Of a stretch of DNA of 64,000 nt, positions 41,529 to 50,089 are shown piece after piece. Position numbers and translations under genes: made by a program. The stretch is from Candidatus Desulfovibrio trichonymphae (lineage in GTDB: Bacteria; Desulfobacterota; Desulfovibrionia; Desulfovibrionales; Desulfovibrionaceae), in assembly GCF_002355955.1 (NCBI RefSeq), contig NZ_AP017368.1, positions 799,501 through 863,500 of the forward strand, in the 5' to 3' direction. Within the stretch, counting starts at the first letter, position 1; each line of letters starts with the position of its first letter. The notes below the pieces were generated by a model. It was not told where the DNA came from and searched no databases. It worked only from the letters and a program-made list of their open reading frames with translations.

Positions 41529-42743
41529 GTGCTCTGCCCACGGCTGCTGTTTGACAAAAACCTTGTCCCTGCGCCCTGTTTTGTGCTGGACGCGTCGCGT
41601 CTTGCGGCCAACGCGGCCGTGCTTGACACGGTGCAGCGGCGCACAGGCGCAAAAATTCTGCTCGCGCTGAAAGCGTTCGCGGCCTTTGCCGCATTTCCAC
41701 TGCTGTCGCGTTTTGCGGGCAACGGCCCTTTGTGGGGCGTGTGCGCGAGCTCTGTTGACGAAGCACGTCTTGGACGCGAAGAATTCGGCGGAGAAGTTCA
41801 CGCCTTTGCGGCTGCCTGGACGGATGAAGAAATAGCGGAACTGCTCCATCTGGCGGATTATATTGTTTTTAATTCCGCAGCCCAGTGGCGCCGCTTTCGG
41901 CCGATGATTACAGCCGGCAACATTGGGCGCTCACAACCTATCGCGTGCGGCCTCAGAATCAATCCGGAGCATTCTGAAGTCACAACACCGCGTTATGACC
42001 CATGTGCGCCTAGTTCACGCCTCGGCATACGCCTGCGGCATTTTGACCCGGCCGCGCTTGACGGAATTTCCGGCCTGCATCTGCACACACTCTGCGAGCT
42101 TGACGCGAACGCCCTTGCCCGCACGTTGGCGGCGACGGAAGCGAAGTTCTCCACCTGGCTGTCAGCATGCGCATGGATAAACCTGGGCGGCGGGCATCAC
42201 ATCACACGCCTGGGCTATAACCTCGATCTGCTCTGTGATTCTCTTATAACATGGCGTGAGCGTTATCATGCTCAAATCTATCTGGAACCTGGTGAAGCTG
42301 TTGCACTGAACGCCGGCTGGCTTGCCGCAACTGTACTGGACGTGGTGGAAGCCGACATGCCCGTGGCCGTGCTGAACATATCGGCCGCCTGTCATACTCC
42401 GGACGTGCTGGAAATGCCTTACAGACCGGAGGCGCTGTATGAAGCCGCCGACGGCATAGTTCGCGCCGGCGCGGCGGGAGAGACGGCCTTCACCTGCCGT
42501 TTGGCCGGGAAGTCCTGTCTGGCGTGCGATGTGTTTGGCGAATATGCCTTTGCCGCACCCCTCCAGATCGGGCAGCGTCTGGTTTTTGAAGATATGGCCA
42601 TATACAGCATGGTCAAAACCACCACTTTCAACGGCCTGCGCTTGCCTTTCGTCGGCATGTGCGAGGAGGATGCAACACAGGGCTTGCGCTTTCGTCTTTT
42701 GCGCACATTCGGCTATGAAGATTTCAAAAGCCGTCTTTCGTAA
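41529..42743 (+). CDS. nspC: Carboxynorspermidine decarboxylase
   Basis: NspC is a PLP enzyme of the alanine-racemase-fold decarboxylases that converts carboxy(nor)spermidine to (nor)spermidine. The 404-residue protein shows the PLP Lys in LLALKAF, the GLHLHTLCE substrate motif, the Gly-rich NLGGGHH loop and the CDVFGEY block with the catalytic Cys of the partner subunit. The start is GTG at 41529, 3 bp after the synthase stop. Length is slightly above the usual 370-380. Confidence 0.93.
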   Translation: MLCPRLLFDKNLVPAPCFVLDASRLAANAAVLDTVQRRTGAKILLALKAFAAFAAFPLLSRFAGNGPLWGVCASSVDEARLGREEFGGEVHAFAAAWTDEEIAELLHLADYIVFNSAAQWRRFRPMITAGNIGRSQPIACGLRINPEHSEVTTPRYDPCAPSSRLGIRLRHFDPAALDGISGLHLHTLCELDANALARTLAATEAKFSTWLSACAWINLGGGHHITRLGYNLDLLCDSLITWRERYHAQIYLEPGEAVALNAGWLAATVLDVVEADMPVAVLNISAACHTPDVLEMPYRPEALYEAADGIVRAGAAGETAFTCRLAGKSCLACDVFGEYAFAAPLQIGQRLVFEDMAIYSMVKTTTFNGLRLPFVGMCEEDATQGLRFRLLRTFGYEDFKSRLS

Positions 42744-42899
42744 AACGTGAAATCGGCGAGCGCCCGCTTTATATCAGGACGCGGAGGCCAGGCTTGCGGC
42801 GCGGGCTGAAGAAGAAGGCATCGGCGTTTGTCCCGGCTGCGGAGACACATCCTCCAAAGGCGGCTGCACGAGCGCCGGCCGGTTTTTCGCCAGCGTGTT

Positions 42900-43757
42900 T
42901 TATTGTTCTGGTTCGGGTGGGTCAGGGCTTTGTACAATCTCAATCTGCAGCAGTTCGGCGGCACGGGCTGTGCCATGCATTGAGCCGCGCCGCCGGGGCG
43001 TTTCACCCTGCATGTCTTGCACGGATCGTCGCGTCATCAGTATGCCGGGTTCTCTGTTCGATAGACCGTCCAGGTATTCACTGACCGTCACAAAGCGGCT
43101 GCACCCGCCGGCGCGCAGTTGTCCAACAATTCTCGGTAGATCGTCCACTGTTGCCCTGTGTGTGTCGTGGAACAGAAAAATGCCGCGCAACGCACCGGTC
43201 GGGCAGACTTGGCCGCGTCCGTTGCGCAGGTCGACATAGTTTGCCGGCAGTCGTCGCCAGTCTTTGGTGTCTACAGACCAGAGAATAATAGAAAGCCCCA
43301 ATGACTCGGCCACTTCCACCGTGGAATTGTCAAAAGAGCCGTAGGGCGGCCGTAAAAAAAGAGGCTCTGCCCCAAGGGAGCGCAGCAGGACGTCTGTACG
43401 GGCGATTTCCGCCAATTTGCGGTCGCGGGACACCGTGCGCAGATTGGGGTGCGACCAGGAATGATTGCCCACCTCATGACCCTCAGCCACTATGCGTCTG
43501 ACCAGATACGGATATTTTTTAGCCATACTGCCCACCAAAAAAAATGTGGCTGGGATGCCGTAATCGCTAAGCGCGTCGAGCAGTTGGGGCGTAAAACGCG
43601 AAGGGCCGTCGTCAAATGTGAGAGCGCAGAGGTTTTCATTCATGGGCTGGTCTATGATAACGCCGGCGTCTACCACGCGGGCGGCGACAGGGTTGGCCGC
43701 CGAGACGGCCAGACAACAGCACAGGGACGCGAGAACATATTGCCTCAAAAACTTCAT
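42900..43757 (-). CDS. Secreted polysaccharide (NodB-type) deacetylase
   Basis: The 285-residue protein has an N-terminal signal peptide (residues about 1-27), then a NodB deacetylase domain: LTFDDGPS (catalytic Asp and metal Asp), HEVGNHSWSHPNL (metal His pair) and RPPYGS. It probably removes acetyl groups from peptidoglycan or surface polysaccharide in the periplasm. The ATG at 43757 is chosen for the signal peptide. The TAA at 42900 is followed in the same frame by about 41 more codons to a TGA at 42774, Pro/Ser/Ala rich, so a nonsense mutation may have clipped the tail. Confidence 0.92.
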   Translation of the reverse strand: MKFLRQYVLASLCCCLAVSAANPVAARVVDAGVIIDQPMNENLCALTFDDGPSRFTPQLLDALSDYGIPATFFLVGSMAKKYPYLVRRIVAEGHEVGNHSWSHPNLRTVSRDRKLAEIARTDVLLRSLGAEPLFLRPPYGSFDNSTVEVAESLGLSIILWSVDTKDWRRLPANYVDLRNGRGQVCPTGALRGIFLFHDTHRATVDDLPRIVGQLRAGGCSRFVTVSEYLDGLSNREPGILMTRRSVQDMQGETPRRRGSMHGTARAAELLQIEIVQSPDPPEPEQ

Positions 43758-43926
43758 TGCCGTCTTTCCCTGTTCCTCCACGAACATCACCTGTAAAATA
43801 CTTCTGTCTTTTCTATATAACTCACTATTTAGTCATGATCAATTCTCCCTTGTCCGAATGCTTTTCGGGATAATCCGTAAATCCCTTGCTGTATATTTTA
43901 AAGTCCATACTTCATCTCTTAGCGAT

Positions 43927-43955
43927 AGTATAACTGTGAGGAAACGATTTGTCAA
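43927..43955 (-). promoter_or_regulatory. Sigma-70 promoter upstream of the polysaccharide deacetylase
   Basis: On the minus strand TTGACA (complement of 43950-43955) is separated by exactly 17 bp from TATACT (complement of 43927-43932). It points at the deacetylase gene with a leader of about 160 nt. Within the leader a 27-codon frame (43825-43908) ends 67 bp before the gene; nothing in it is recognised. Confidence 0.7.
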
Positions 43956-43972
43956 CGAATTATGTATCTTCT

Positions 43973-44245
43973 GCTGCCGACAGCTAAGTTAGCATAGCGC
44001 ACCATTAACCCTTTACCGCTTGCATTTTTCCCATGTCCGCTGCCATAAGCGTTTCTCAGTGCGACGATATTCCCTGCTATCCCATGGCAGATTGCCTAAT
44101 ATCGCTTTTACAGTTATTTTCATGCTTGCTTTGACTTGAGGCTTATATTCCAAATCTTCGACGATATTACCGCCGCTCTCTTCGAGAATTGTTTTACAGC
44201 AACTTTCGATAAATTCGTTTACTTTATCTACAGCTTCAATTGAAG
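43973..44245 (-). pseudogene. Remnant of an abortive-infection protein (Abi_C domain)
   Basis: Two minus frames together read as the C-terminal Abi_C domain: AVDKVNEFIESCCKTILEES and VKASMKITVKAILGNL in one frame, then, after a frameshift near 44075, GNIVALRNAYGSGHGKNA and LMVRYANLAVGS in another. RN-x-YG-x-GHG is the hallmark of this domain. The N-terminal effector part is missing, and the fragment begins where the DUF1016 remnant ends. It is the distal end of the tRNA-Leu island. The assignment is by eye. Confidence 0.7.
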
Positions 44246-44497
44246 CATGCGGCGAAGATTTTTCTCCTCAAAATTCCGCCCGTATTTATCCGTCAATTGT
44301 CGGGCCAGTGTCACGACAATTTGCTTGCCGTGATCAGCCCGTTTGTTTTGCAAAATCTCTTCGTTGACGCGCTTGCCGATTTTCTAGAAAAGCAGGGTCA
44401 GGGCATAATTGGCCTGAGAGACGACCGCGCTTCTGGTCTGCTCAATCAGAGAGAAGATTTCGGAGAACAGGGTTTGCTCAGGAAGATTTTCACTCAT
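44228..44497 (-). pseudogene. N-terminal remnant of a DUF1016 (YhcG-type) nuclease
   Basis: The ATG at 44497 overlaps the end of the rhuM-like gene (ATGA). The frame reads as DUF1016 N-terminal domain (IFSLIEQTRSAVVSQANYAL, IGKRVNEEILQNKRADHGKQ, LARQLTDKYGRNFEEKNLRR). In LLF-stop-KIGKRV a TAG replaces the expected Trp codon. After MLQ the match ends and the frame closes at 44228, where the Abi_C fragment takes over, so the PD-(D/E)XK nuclease domain has been deleted. Confidence 0.8.
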
Positions 44498-45532
44498 ACC
44501 GCGCCGCCGTGTTTTTTATTGCCGCTTATTTCGGCGGTTCTGCCTTCCAACTCCACAAGGTCATCTCCGGCGGCATCCTCCAGGTCGATACGTCGGGCAT
44601 GAAAAAGCTCGTACTGGCTTTCAGCGTGAGCTTTGGCGGCATCCCGCGCTGATCCGACCGGCATGGGTAAGAACAGGCAATTCCTGATCGGCCAGAAATT
44701 TATCCAGCCACGTTTCCCAATCAGCCATATACACAACCTGCCGCCGCCGGGCGCGAAATTCCGCCTGATCCAGAAACATGGTCACGATACGGTTCAAGGT
44801 ATCCAGTTCATCGGCATTGAGATAGGATTTGGCTGTGCCGACATCCGCTTTGCGGATTCGATTGCCCGTCCAGTTGGTCAGTCCCATATTCGGTTCGGCG
44901 GCATCGGCGCGGCTTTGGATGATCTCCGCTGCTGTTTTTCCGGCTGCGGCCCAGTGCAGCTTATTTTGGACAGTCTGGAAAAATTTGTGCAAAGCCCCCT
45001 GGTTTTGTTGGGCATAATCAGTGGAAAGGGCGAAAATATCCCGCAGCTTACGATAAAAAACTTTTTCCGCGCTGCGAATATCCCGAATACGGGCGAGCAG
45101 TTCGTCAAAATATTCCGCGCCTTGGGGATAGCCGCTTTTGAGACGGGCATCGTCCAGCAGAAAGCCCTTTTCCAAAAATTCCCGCAAATGTTCCGTGGCC
45201 CACTGGCGGAACTGGACACCCCGTTGGGAACGTACCCGATAGCCAACGGCCAGAACAGCTTCCAGACGGTATAGCTTGATTTGGTATTTTTTTCGGTCAG
45301 TTGCAGTTATTAACTTTTCGTTAATAACTGCATGGGCGTCCAATTCCCCTTCCGTGAAAATTGCGCGCAGGAGCTTGGAAATGGCAGGAACACTGACCTG
45401 ATATAATTGAGCCATTTCTTTTTGCGAGAGCCACACCGTGCCGTTTTCAAGCCTGAGCTGCATAGCGGAACTGCCGTCCGGCGTGGTATAGAGAATGAGT
45501 TCTCCCACACGATCCGGGGTGTTTTCGCTCAT
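44494..45532 (-). pseudogene. RhuM-family gene with a late frameshift
   Basis: RhuM-type proteins are cargo of pathogenicity and defence islands, usually beside type I restriction genes; their function is unknown. The frame from the ATG at 45532 (GGAG upstream) contains the family's N-terminal HTH-like part (TVWLSQKEMAQLYQVSVPAI), YRVRSQRGVQFRQWAT and the C-terminal YLNADELDTLNRIVTMFLDQ. Near 44650 one extra G (GCGGGAT for GCGGAT) diverts it to an early stop; the proper tail (AAKAHAESQYELFHARRIDL) continues in another frame to 44494. It is thus only about 50 residues short and could have been functional recently. Confidence 0.85.
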
Positions 45533-45590
45533 GCCGCACTCCATAATCATGGAAAAATTAATGTCATTTATTGTTTTCACGAGAAAATTC

Positions 45591-47486
45591 TCACACCAAG
45601 CCAAAGTATTTTTCAAAAAACTTCAGCATCCTGTCTATAACATTCTGTTTCTTGGCGGTTCGTTCACCGCCGCCGGAGAATCGCGATACTGGAGGTAATA
45701 TTTTATCAATATCTGTACCGGTTACTTTTAACATGCCGTCACGGAAAGAATTATCAACAAACTTTCTAGTCTCTTCGGGTTTCAGAAGTTCATCAGCAAT
45801 AAGCGCGGCAAGGTCATTATCTTTTTGTTCTTGAACGAATTTTTTCCACTCATCATCAACTTTTGTTGATATATTGACTTTTTCAATGAAATGTAAAATT
45901 AATTCTTTTTTACTTCTAAGTTCAATGCTTGAGTCAATCGCTTTTTGTATGTTAATTATTATAGACTTATCTTTACAATTATATTCATGATACTTAAAAA
46001 CAAGCATAAGAATGTAATCAATATTAACTTCTATTTGTTTTACAAGTTCAATTTCAAATATAATATCATCATTTATATTTTCTTTATCTGAGTTTTTAAC
46101 CCTATTAACCTCATGATATAAATCAATATATATACTTTGATAATCTTGGAAATCCCTAGATGATAAAATTTCATTTCCGGCAAAGTCGTCAAAAGCAGAA
46201 AGAATATTTTTCATCCGTAAAATTGCGCCATATAGCCTGATAAAATTCTTTTGATTCTCTTCACCGGCAATAGGTTCGCCAAGAGGATATATAGTTGTAA
46301 GTTTATCAATTAATTCAGTATATCCAGTTTTATGCGCTCCATTTTCATCATTATAGCCATTGTAATAATCATTATATGTTTTAAGCAAGAACTAAGCCGC
46401 CAGCCTCTTTATCTCCGAAAAGTGCAATAGCGTCGTCTGTAGCCTGTTTCAAGTCACGAAAGCAGATAATATTCCCAAAGGCTTTGATAGCATTGAGTAT
46501 GCGATTGGTGCGGGAAAAAGCCTGAATAAGCCCGTGTTGTTTAAGATTTTTGTCTATCCAAAGGGTATTGAGGGTTGTGGCGTCAAAGCCCGTCAAAAAC
46601 ATATTGACCACTATCAGCAAGTCTATTTCTCTATTCTTGAGGCGCTGTGATATATCTTTGTAGTAATTTTGAAATTTGTCCGCGCTGGTATCATAATTGA
46701 CATGAAACCTTTTATTGTAATCAGCTATAGCTACCTCAAGAAAATCGCGAGAAGTCTTATCGAGCTTATCGTTCTCAAAGCCCTCATCCGGCAAATTATC
46801 GGCAGGATCATCTTCATTGGCGCTGAAGCTAAAAATCGTCGCCAAGGCAAGGCTGCGCCCGGAGGAGGAAAGCTGCCGCTGAAATTCCGTATAATATTTC
46901 ATGGCTATAGGAATGGAGGCTACGGCAAACAAAGAATTGAACCCCGCCACACGCATGCCTTTCAAGGTATAAAAAATGTTGCGTTTGATTTTTTGATCAA
47001 AATGGTCAAGGATATAGGAGACAATTTCCCGTATGCGCTCAGGTGCCCCCATTGCCCTTTCTATATCAATGGCGCGGATTTGGCTGTCCTCTATGCCATC
47101 TGTCATTTGCACGGTATTGACATAATCTATGCGGAAAGGCAGCACATTACCGTCATTAATCGCATTAACTATGGTATAGGTGTGCAGTTTTTCGCCAAAA
47201 GCCTGCTCCGTGGTCCGCAAAAGAGGATTTCCCCCTATGCCGGAATTTACAGTGAAAATTGGCGTACCCGTGAAGCCGAATAAGTGATAATTTTTGAATG
47301 CGTTGACAATCTTGATATGCATATCACCAAATTGTGAACGGTGGCACTCGTCAAAAATCAAAACCATGCGCTGCTTGAAAACACTATGCCCCTTATTTTT
47401 AGAAATAAATATATCAAGCTTTTGTATTGTGGTGATGATGATGCGGGCATTCACGTCTTCCAGCTGCTTCTGGAGTACGCGGGTAG
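45591..47486 (-). pseudogene. C-terminal part of a type I restriction subunit HsdR, frameshifted
   Basis: HsdR is the ATP-driven translocase/endonuclease of type I restriction. The frame from about 47486 includes LEDVNARIIITTIQKLD, the DEAD-type box FDECHRSQFG, GFTGTP, VNMFLTGFDATTLNTLW and QAFSRTNRILN. It closes at 46381 after GGLVLA, and the tail (LKTYNDYYNGYND through FEKYFGLV) continues in another frame to 45591. The N-terminal nuclease domain and first helicase motifs are gone. No hsdM or hsdS is present in the window. Confidence 0.9.
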
Positions 47487-47697
47487 ATGGATATGTGTTC
47501 CGGGTTCAGCATGGGACGGGATGATACGCCAAGAGACGAAAATTGTCATGGCCCGGCATTTCCGCCTTTCGGCGTTTTGTTTGAATGGACATATCCTTGG
47601 GAGCCCCTGCGGAGCATCCCCGTCCCTCGCCCACAGTTTTTCAGGCCGGGAGCAAGGCTGGTGTTCCGCACGGGCTGGAGCGCTTCGGTCAAGCCGG

Positions 47698-47994
47698 AAG
47701 CTACATCCTCTTTGGCGGCTTGGGCCGCTTTGCGCTCTTTCTTTTCCTCGCCGGGGTCAATGCCCTTGGCAAGCAGTTCCTTGGCTTCGTCACGCTGGGC
47801 ACGGGCGTCTTTCAGTGAAACGGCGGGGTACGCGCCGAAACTCAGAAGTTTTTGCTTGCCGTTAAGCGGTACGCCAGCCGCCAGAGTTTTCCGCCGGTAG
47901 GGGCGCAATGCAGGTACAGGCCGCCGCCGTCCGAAAGCTTTTGCACTTTGTCGATGGCCTTCAGGTTGCGGATATGCGTGTCGGTCAGGTTCAT
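47698..47994 (-). pseudogene. N-terminal fragment of a P4-type (DUF4102) integrase
   Basis: The ATG at 47994 has a GGAGG site and opens MNLTDTHIRNLKAIDKVQKL, then DGGGLYLHCAPTGGKLW, the DUF4102 arm-binding domain. One base is missing near 47868, after which GKQKLLSFGAYPAVSLKDAR and the following Ala-rich helix continue in another frame until about 47698. The catalytic tyrosine-recombinase domain is lost. It lies just downstream of tRNA-Leu, the expected place for a P4-type island integrase. Confidence 0.87.
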
Positions 47995-48120
47995 AGCGGC
48001 CTCCTCTCCAGCATGTTGGTATAAAAATCGGCGTTGGTATCGCTAAAAGTCACTCTACCAAAGAATCTACCAAAAAAAGAAAGCTGTCACGGTACATCCT
48101 GGTATTTCGTGGGACAAACG

Positions 48121-48163
48121 AGAAGCCCGGAATTGCCGTTTTATTCAGCAATTGCGGGCTTCT
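48121..48163. terminator. Hairpin downstream of tRNA-Leu
   Basis: Arms AGAAGCCCG (48121-48129) and CGGGCTTCT (48155-48163), extended by AATTGC/GCAATT inside, form a strong stem 24 bp beyond the tRNA 3' end. It likely ends the tRNA transcript on the minus strand, though the T-tract there is short. Confidence 0.55.
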
Positions 48164-48186
48164 TGAGACTGTTTTAGACTATTTCT

Positions 48187-48273
48187 TGGTGCCGAAGGGG
48201 AGACTCGAACTCCCACTCCCTTACGAGAACCAGATCCTGAACCTGGCGTGTCTGCCAATTCCACCACTTCGGC
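48187..48273 (-). tRNA. tRNA-Leu (anticodon CAG)
   Basis: The 87-nt sequence folds as a class II tRNA with a 7-bp acceptor stem (GCCGAAG/CTTCGGC), a long variable arm, TTCGAGT in the T loop and an encoded CCA end. The anticodon loop TTCAGGA gives CAG, decoding CUG. Its 3' end borders the decayed island, so it is the probable integration site. Confidence 0.95.
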
Positions 48274-48283
48274 ATGTTGACTT

Positions 48284-48311
48284 GCATAACCCATCAAACC
48301 ATCTTTGACAA
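48284..48311 (-). promoter_or_regulatory. Likely promoter of tRNA-Leu
   Basis: On the minus strand TTGTCA (complement of 48306-48311) and TTATGC (complement of 48284-48289) are 16 bp apart, about 10 bp before the tRNA 5' end. Confidence 0.5.
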
Positions 48312-48405
48312 GCAAATGTTCAATGGTCTGCAATGTTCTCTACTAGTGTTCGCCGCTTTCTGCCAGGGCAGGGGCATGTAAAAAAGTCTTTAAAATGAGG
48401 AAATG

Positions 48406-48440
48406 CCCCAAGCAAAGCTTGGGGGTTACCTGTTTTTATT
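48406..48440. terminator. Hairpin with T-rich flank
   Basis: Perfect arms CCCCAAGC (48406-48413) and GCTTGGGG (48417-48424) with a 3-base loop; T-rich sequence follows on the plus side (TGTTTTTATT) and, less strongly, on the minus side. It lies about 105 bp beyond the end of the minus-strand methyltransferase gene and may terminate it. Confidence 0.5.
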
Positions 48441-48530
48441 AAATCTAGTCAATCTTGTGACTACACCATATAGCAGTCTTTGGAGAAACGTGCTCGTTTG
48501 AACGACATGTGCCAATGGCGAATCCACTAT

Positions 48531-49250
48531 TCACATAGCATCCGCTTGCACGAGCCGCGCCTTTTCAAGTCGCAATGGAAGCGGCGTCACAAAGCCGGCC
48601 GGAGCGATGTCCATACGGATAAGACACCACGCGCCCAACAACGGCAAAACACGCAGACAAGCATGGCAAACGGCGCTCGTGCCCTGTTTGTCCCATGTAC
48701 AGACAGGACCGGCCAACGCGCTCAGCGACGTCAGGCGGCCGACATCCAAATTTTTCAACAAACGCCACACCCGCCACCAGATGTGCGACGGAGCAGGCAA
48801 AAAGTCCTTGCACCCGCACAGCGTGTAAGCGACATACGGCAACGACGCTGCGTTCCAGAACGTGACGGCAAGCCCCCCGGCGGCCACTCGCAAGGCCTCG
48901 CGCACGCTTGCGGCGAGACCGGCCGTGTTTGAAACAGCCACATGTAGAATGACCCAATCAAACGCATCGTCCTCAAAGGGCAGGTGGTCGTCAGCCGCTG
49001 CCGCCACGTCAGCCTTGAAAGAAACATTTTCAAGAGCTAGGGCCCGCAATTCAGGCGCAAGCTCCGTCCCTGTCACGTCAAAGCCACAGTCCCTGAACAT
49101 AGGCAAAAAAAAGCCCGCGCCGCAGTTTATTTCCAGAAGGCTTTTGCCGCGGCGCGGCCATACCGCCAGACTGTTTTGCAAAAGATCCGCGCGCGCTTTC
49201 AGGGCAAGGCGGCCTGAGGCTTGCATAAAGCGATTTTTATTCTGCGACAT
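48531..49250 (-). CDS. SAM-dependent methyltransferase (class I)
   Basis: The 239-residue protein has a Rossmann-type methyltransferase core: motif I LLEINCGAGFFLP (residues about 38-50), an acidic residue after strand 2 (GTELAPELRALA), and motif IV ADDHLPFEDDAFDWVILH. The remainder has a Trp-rich and hydrophobic insertion near 155-175 and no diagnostic substrate motif, so the substrate is unknown. A 33-codon membrane peptide gene lies 40 bp upstream on the same strand and may be in its operon. Confidence 0.82.
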   Translation of the reverse strand: MSQNKNRFMQASGRLALKARADLLQNSLAVWPRRGKSLLEINCGAGFFLPMFRDCGFDVTGTELAPELRALALENVSFKADVAAAADDHLPFEDDAFDWVILHVAVSNTAGLAASVREALRVAAGGLAVTFWNAASLPYVAYTLCGCKDFLPAPSHIWWRVWRLLKNLDVGRLTSLSALAGPVCTWDKQGTSAVCHACLRVLPLLGAWCLIRMDIAPAGFVTPLPLRLEKARLVQADAM

Positions 49251-49290
49251 GCCCGTTTCCCGTCAATCTCAGCCTCCACGCATATATGGG

Positions 49291-49392
49291 CTATACGACA
49301 AGAGTAAACAGGTTAAAACGCTGCCCAACGGCCGCGCCGAACAGGGCGAAAATAAAAATCACTGTGGACAGAACAGATAATATGCGGTGCAT
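49291..49392 (-). CDS. Small single-span membrane peptide (33 residues)
   Basis: The ATG at 49392 has an AAGGA site at ideal spacing, and the frame encodes a short positively charged start followed by about 20 hydrophobic residues (VLSTVIFIFALFGAAVG), then a TAG at 49291. A good ribosome site and a clean membrane helix argue for a real small gene. No family is recognised. It precedes the methyltransferase gene by 40 bp. Confidence 0.5.
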   Translation of the reverse strand: MHRILSVLSTVIFIFALFGAAVGQRFNLFTLVV

Positions 49393-49937
49393 GATGTTCC
49401 TTCAATCGCCTCCGGCATTTCCCCCCAACAAACCTGCAGCAGAAGGCAAAAACTTGCATACTGGAGAGATGTACATAAAAAACATCCGGATGGCAACGTC
49501 GCCATATGGCAACAACGGATAATACCTTGCAGGGCGCCCTTTGAACAGTTTGAAACAATCTCCGCGTAAACGCGGCCGATTACGTTTGAACAAGCCGAAA
49601 ACGATGGTTTCCCCCGTGCTCCACTGTCACCTTGCCCCCCTTATCATCCCGGACAAGCACAATGGACAGATTTTTGCTGTTTCAAGGAGCCTGCGCGGGG
49701 CATTGCGAGCGGGACGATTGCGACGTTCCCGCGTTGCAAACCGTGACGGCTCCGGCTTTAGATACTTGTACATTGCCCGGATGTCGATCCAAGGCTCTGT
49801 ACATAAGATCAAAAGTAAAATTTAAGCAATTAGACACTAGAAATTCATTCTATTGCCTTGGAAAAGTGACAAAAAACCTTGTCAAGTCAAAAAAGATTGC
49901 GTAAGCAATTTGACGCGTCATTATTCAGACGCGGCAC
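49393..49937. other. Gene-poor stretch before tRNA-Met
   Basis: Several short open frames exist on both strands but none has a convincing start or family match. The last 120 bp are AT-rich and should hold the tRNA-Met promoter; TTGTCA and TTGACG occur but without a good -10 at the right distance. Confidence 0.4.
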
Positions 49938-50014
49938 GGCAAGGTAGCTCAGTTGGTTAGAGCATGCGGTTCATACCCGCAGTGTCGAGGGTTCAAATCC
50001 CCCCCTTGCTACCA
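49938..50014 (+). tRNA. tRNA-Met (anticodon CAT)
   Basis: The 77-nt sequence has an acceptor stem GGCAAGG/CCTTGCT (G-U first pair), D arm GCTC...GAGC, anticodon stem TGCGG/CCGCA with loop TTCATAC (CAT), T arm with GTTCAAATC and CCA encoded. The D arm and TGCGG anticodon stem fit elongator tRNA-Met rather than initiator; an Ile-CAT (lysidine) tRNA is less likely. Confidence 0.93.
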
Positions 50015-50040
50015 AGAATGAATCCGATAAGGATTGACAT

Positions 50041-50089
50041 AGCCCCCGGGAGACTACGGAGTGTGGCCTTCCGGGGCTTCTTATTTTCT
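50041..50089 (+). terminator. Intrinsic terminator after tRNA-Met
   Basis: Arms AGCCCC (50041-50046, extended with one bulged C by GG) and CCGGGGCT (50071-50078) are followed by TCTTATTTT. It lies 26 bp beyond the tRNA. Confidence 0.75.

Noticed and set aside
43758-43972. Second attachment site (repeat of the tRNA-Leu 3' end)
   Set aside because: No stretch similar to the tRNA 3' end is visible at the far edge of the island.
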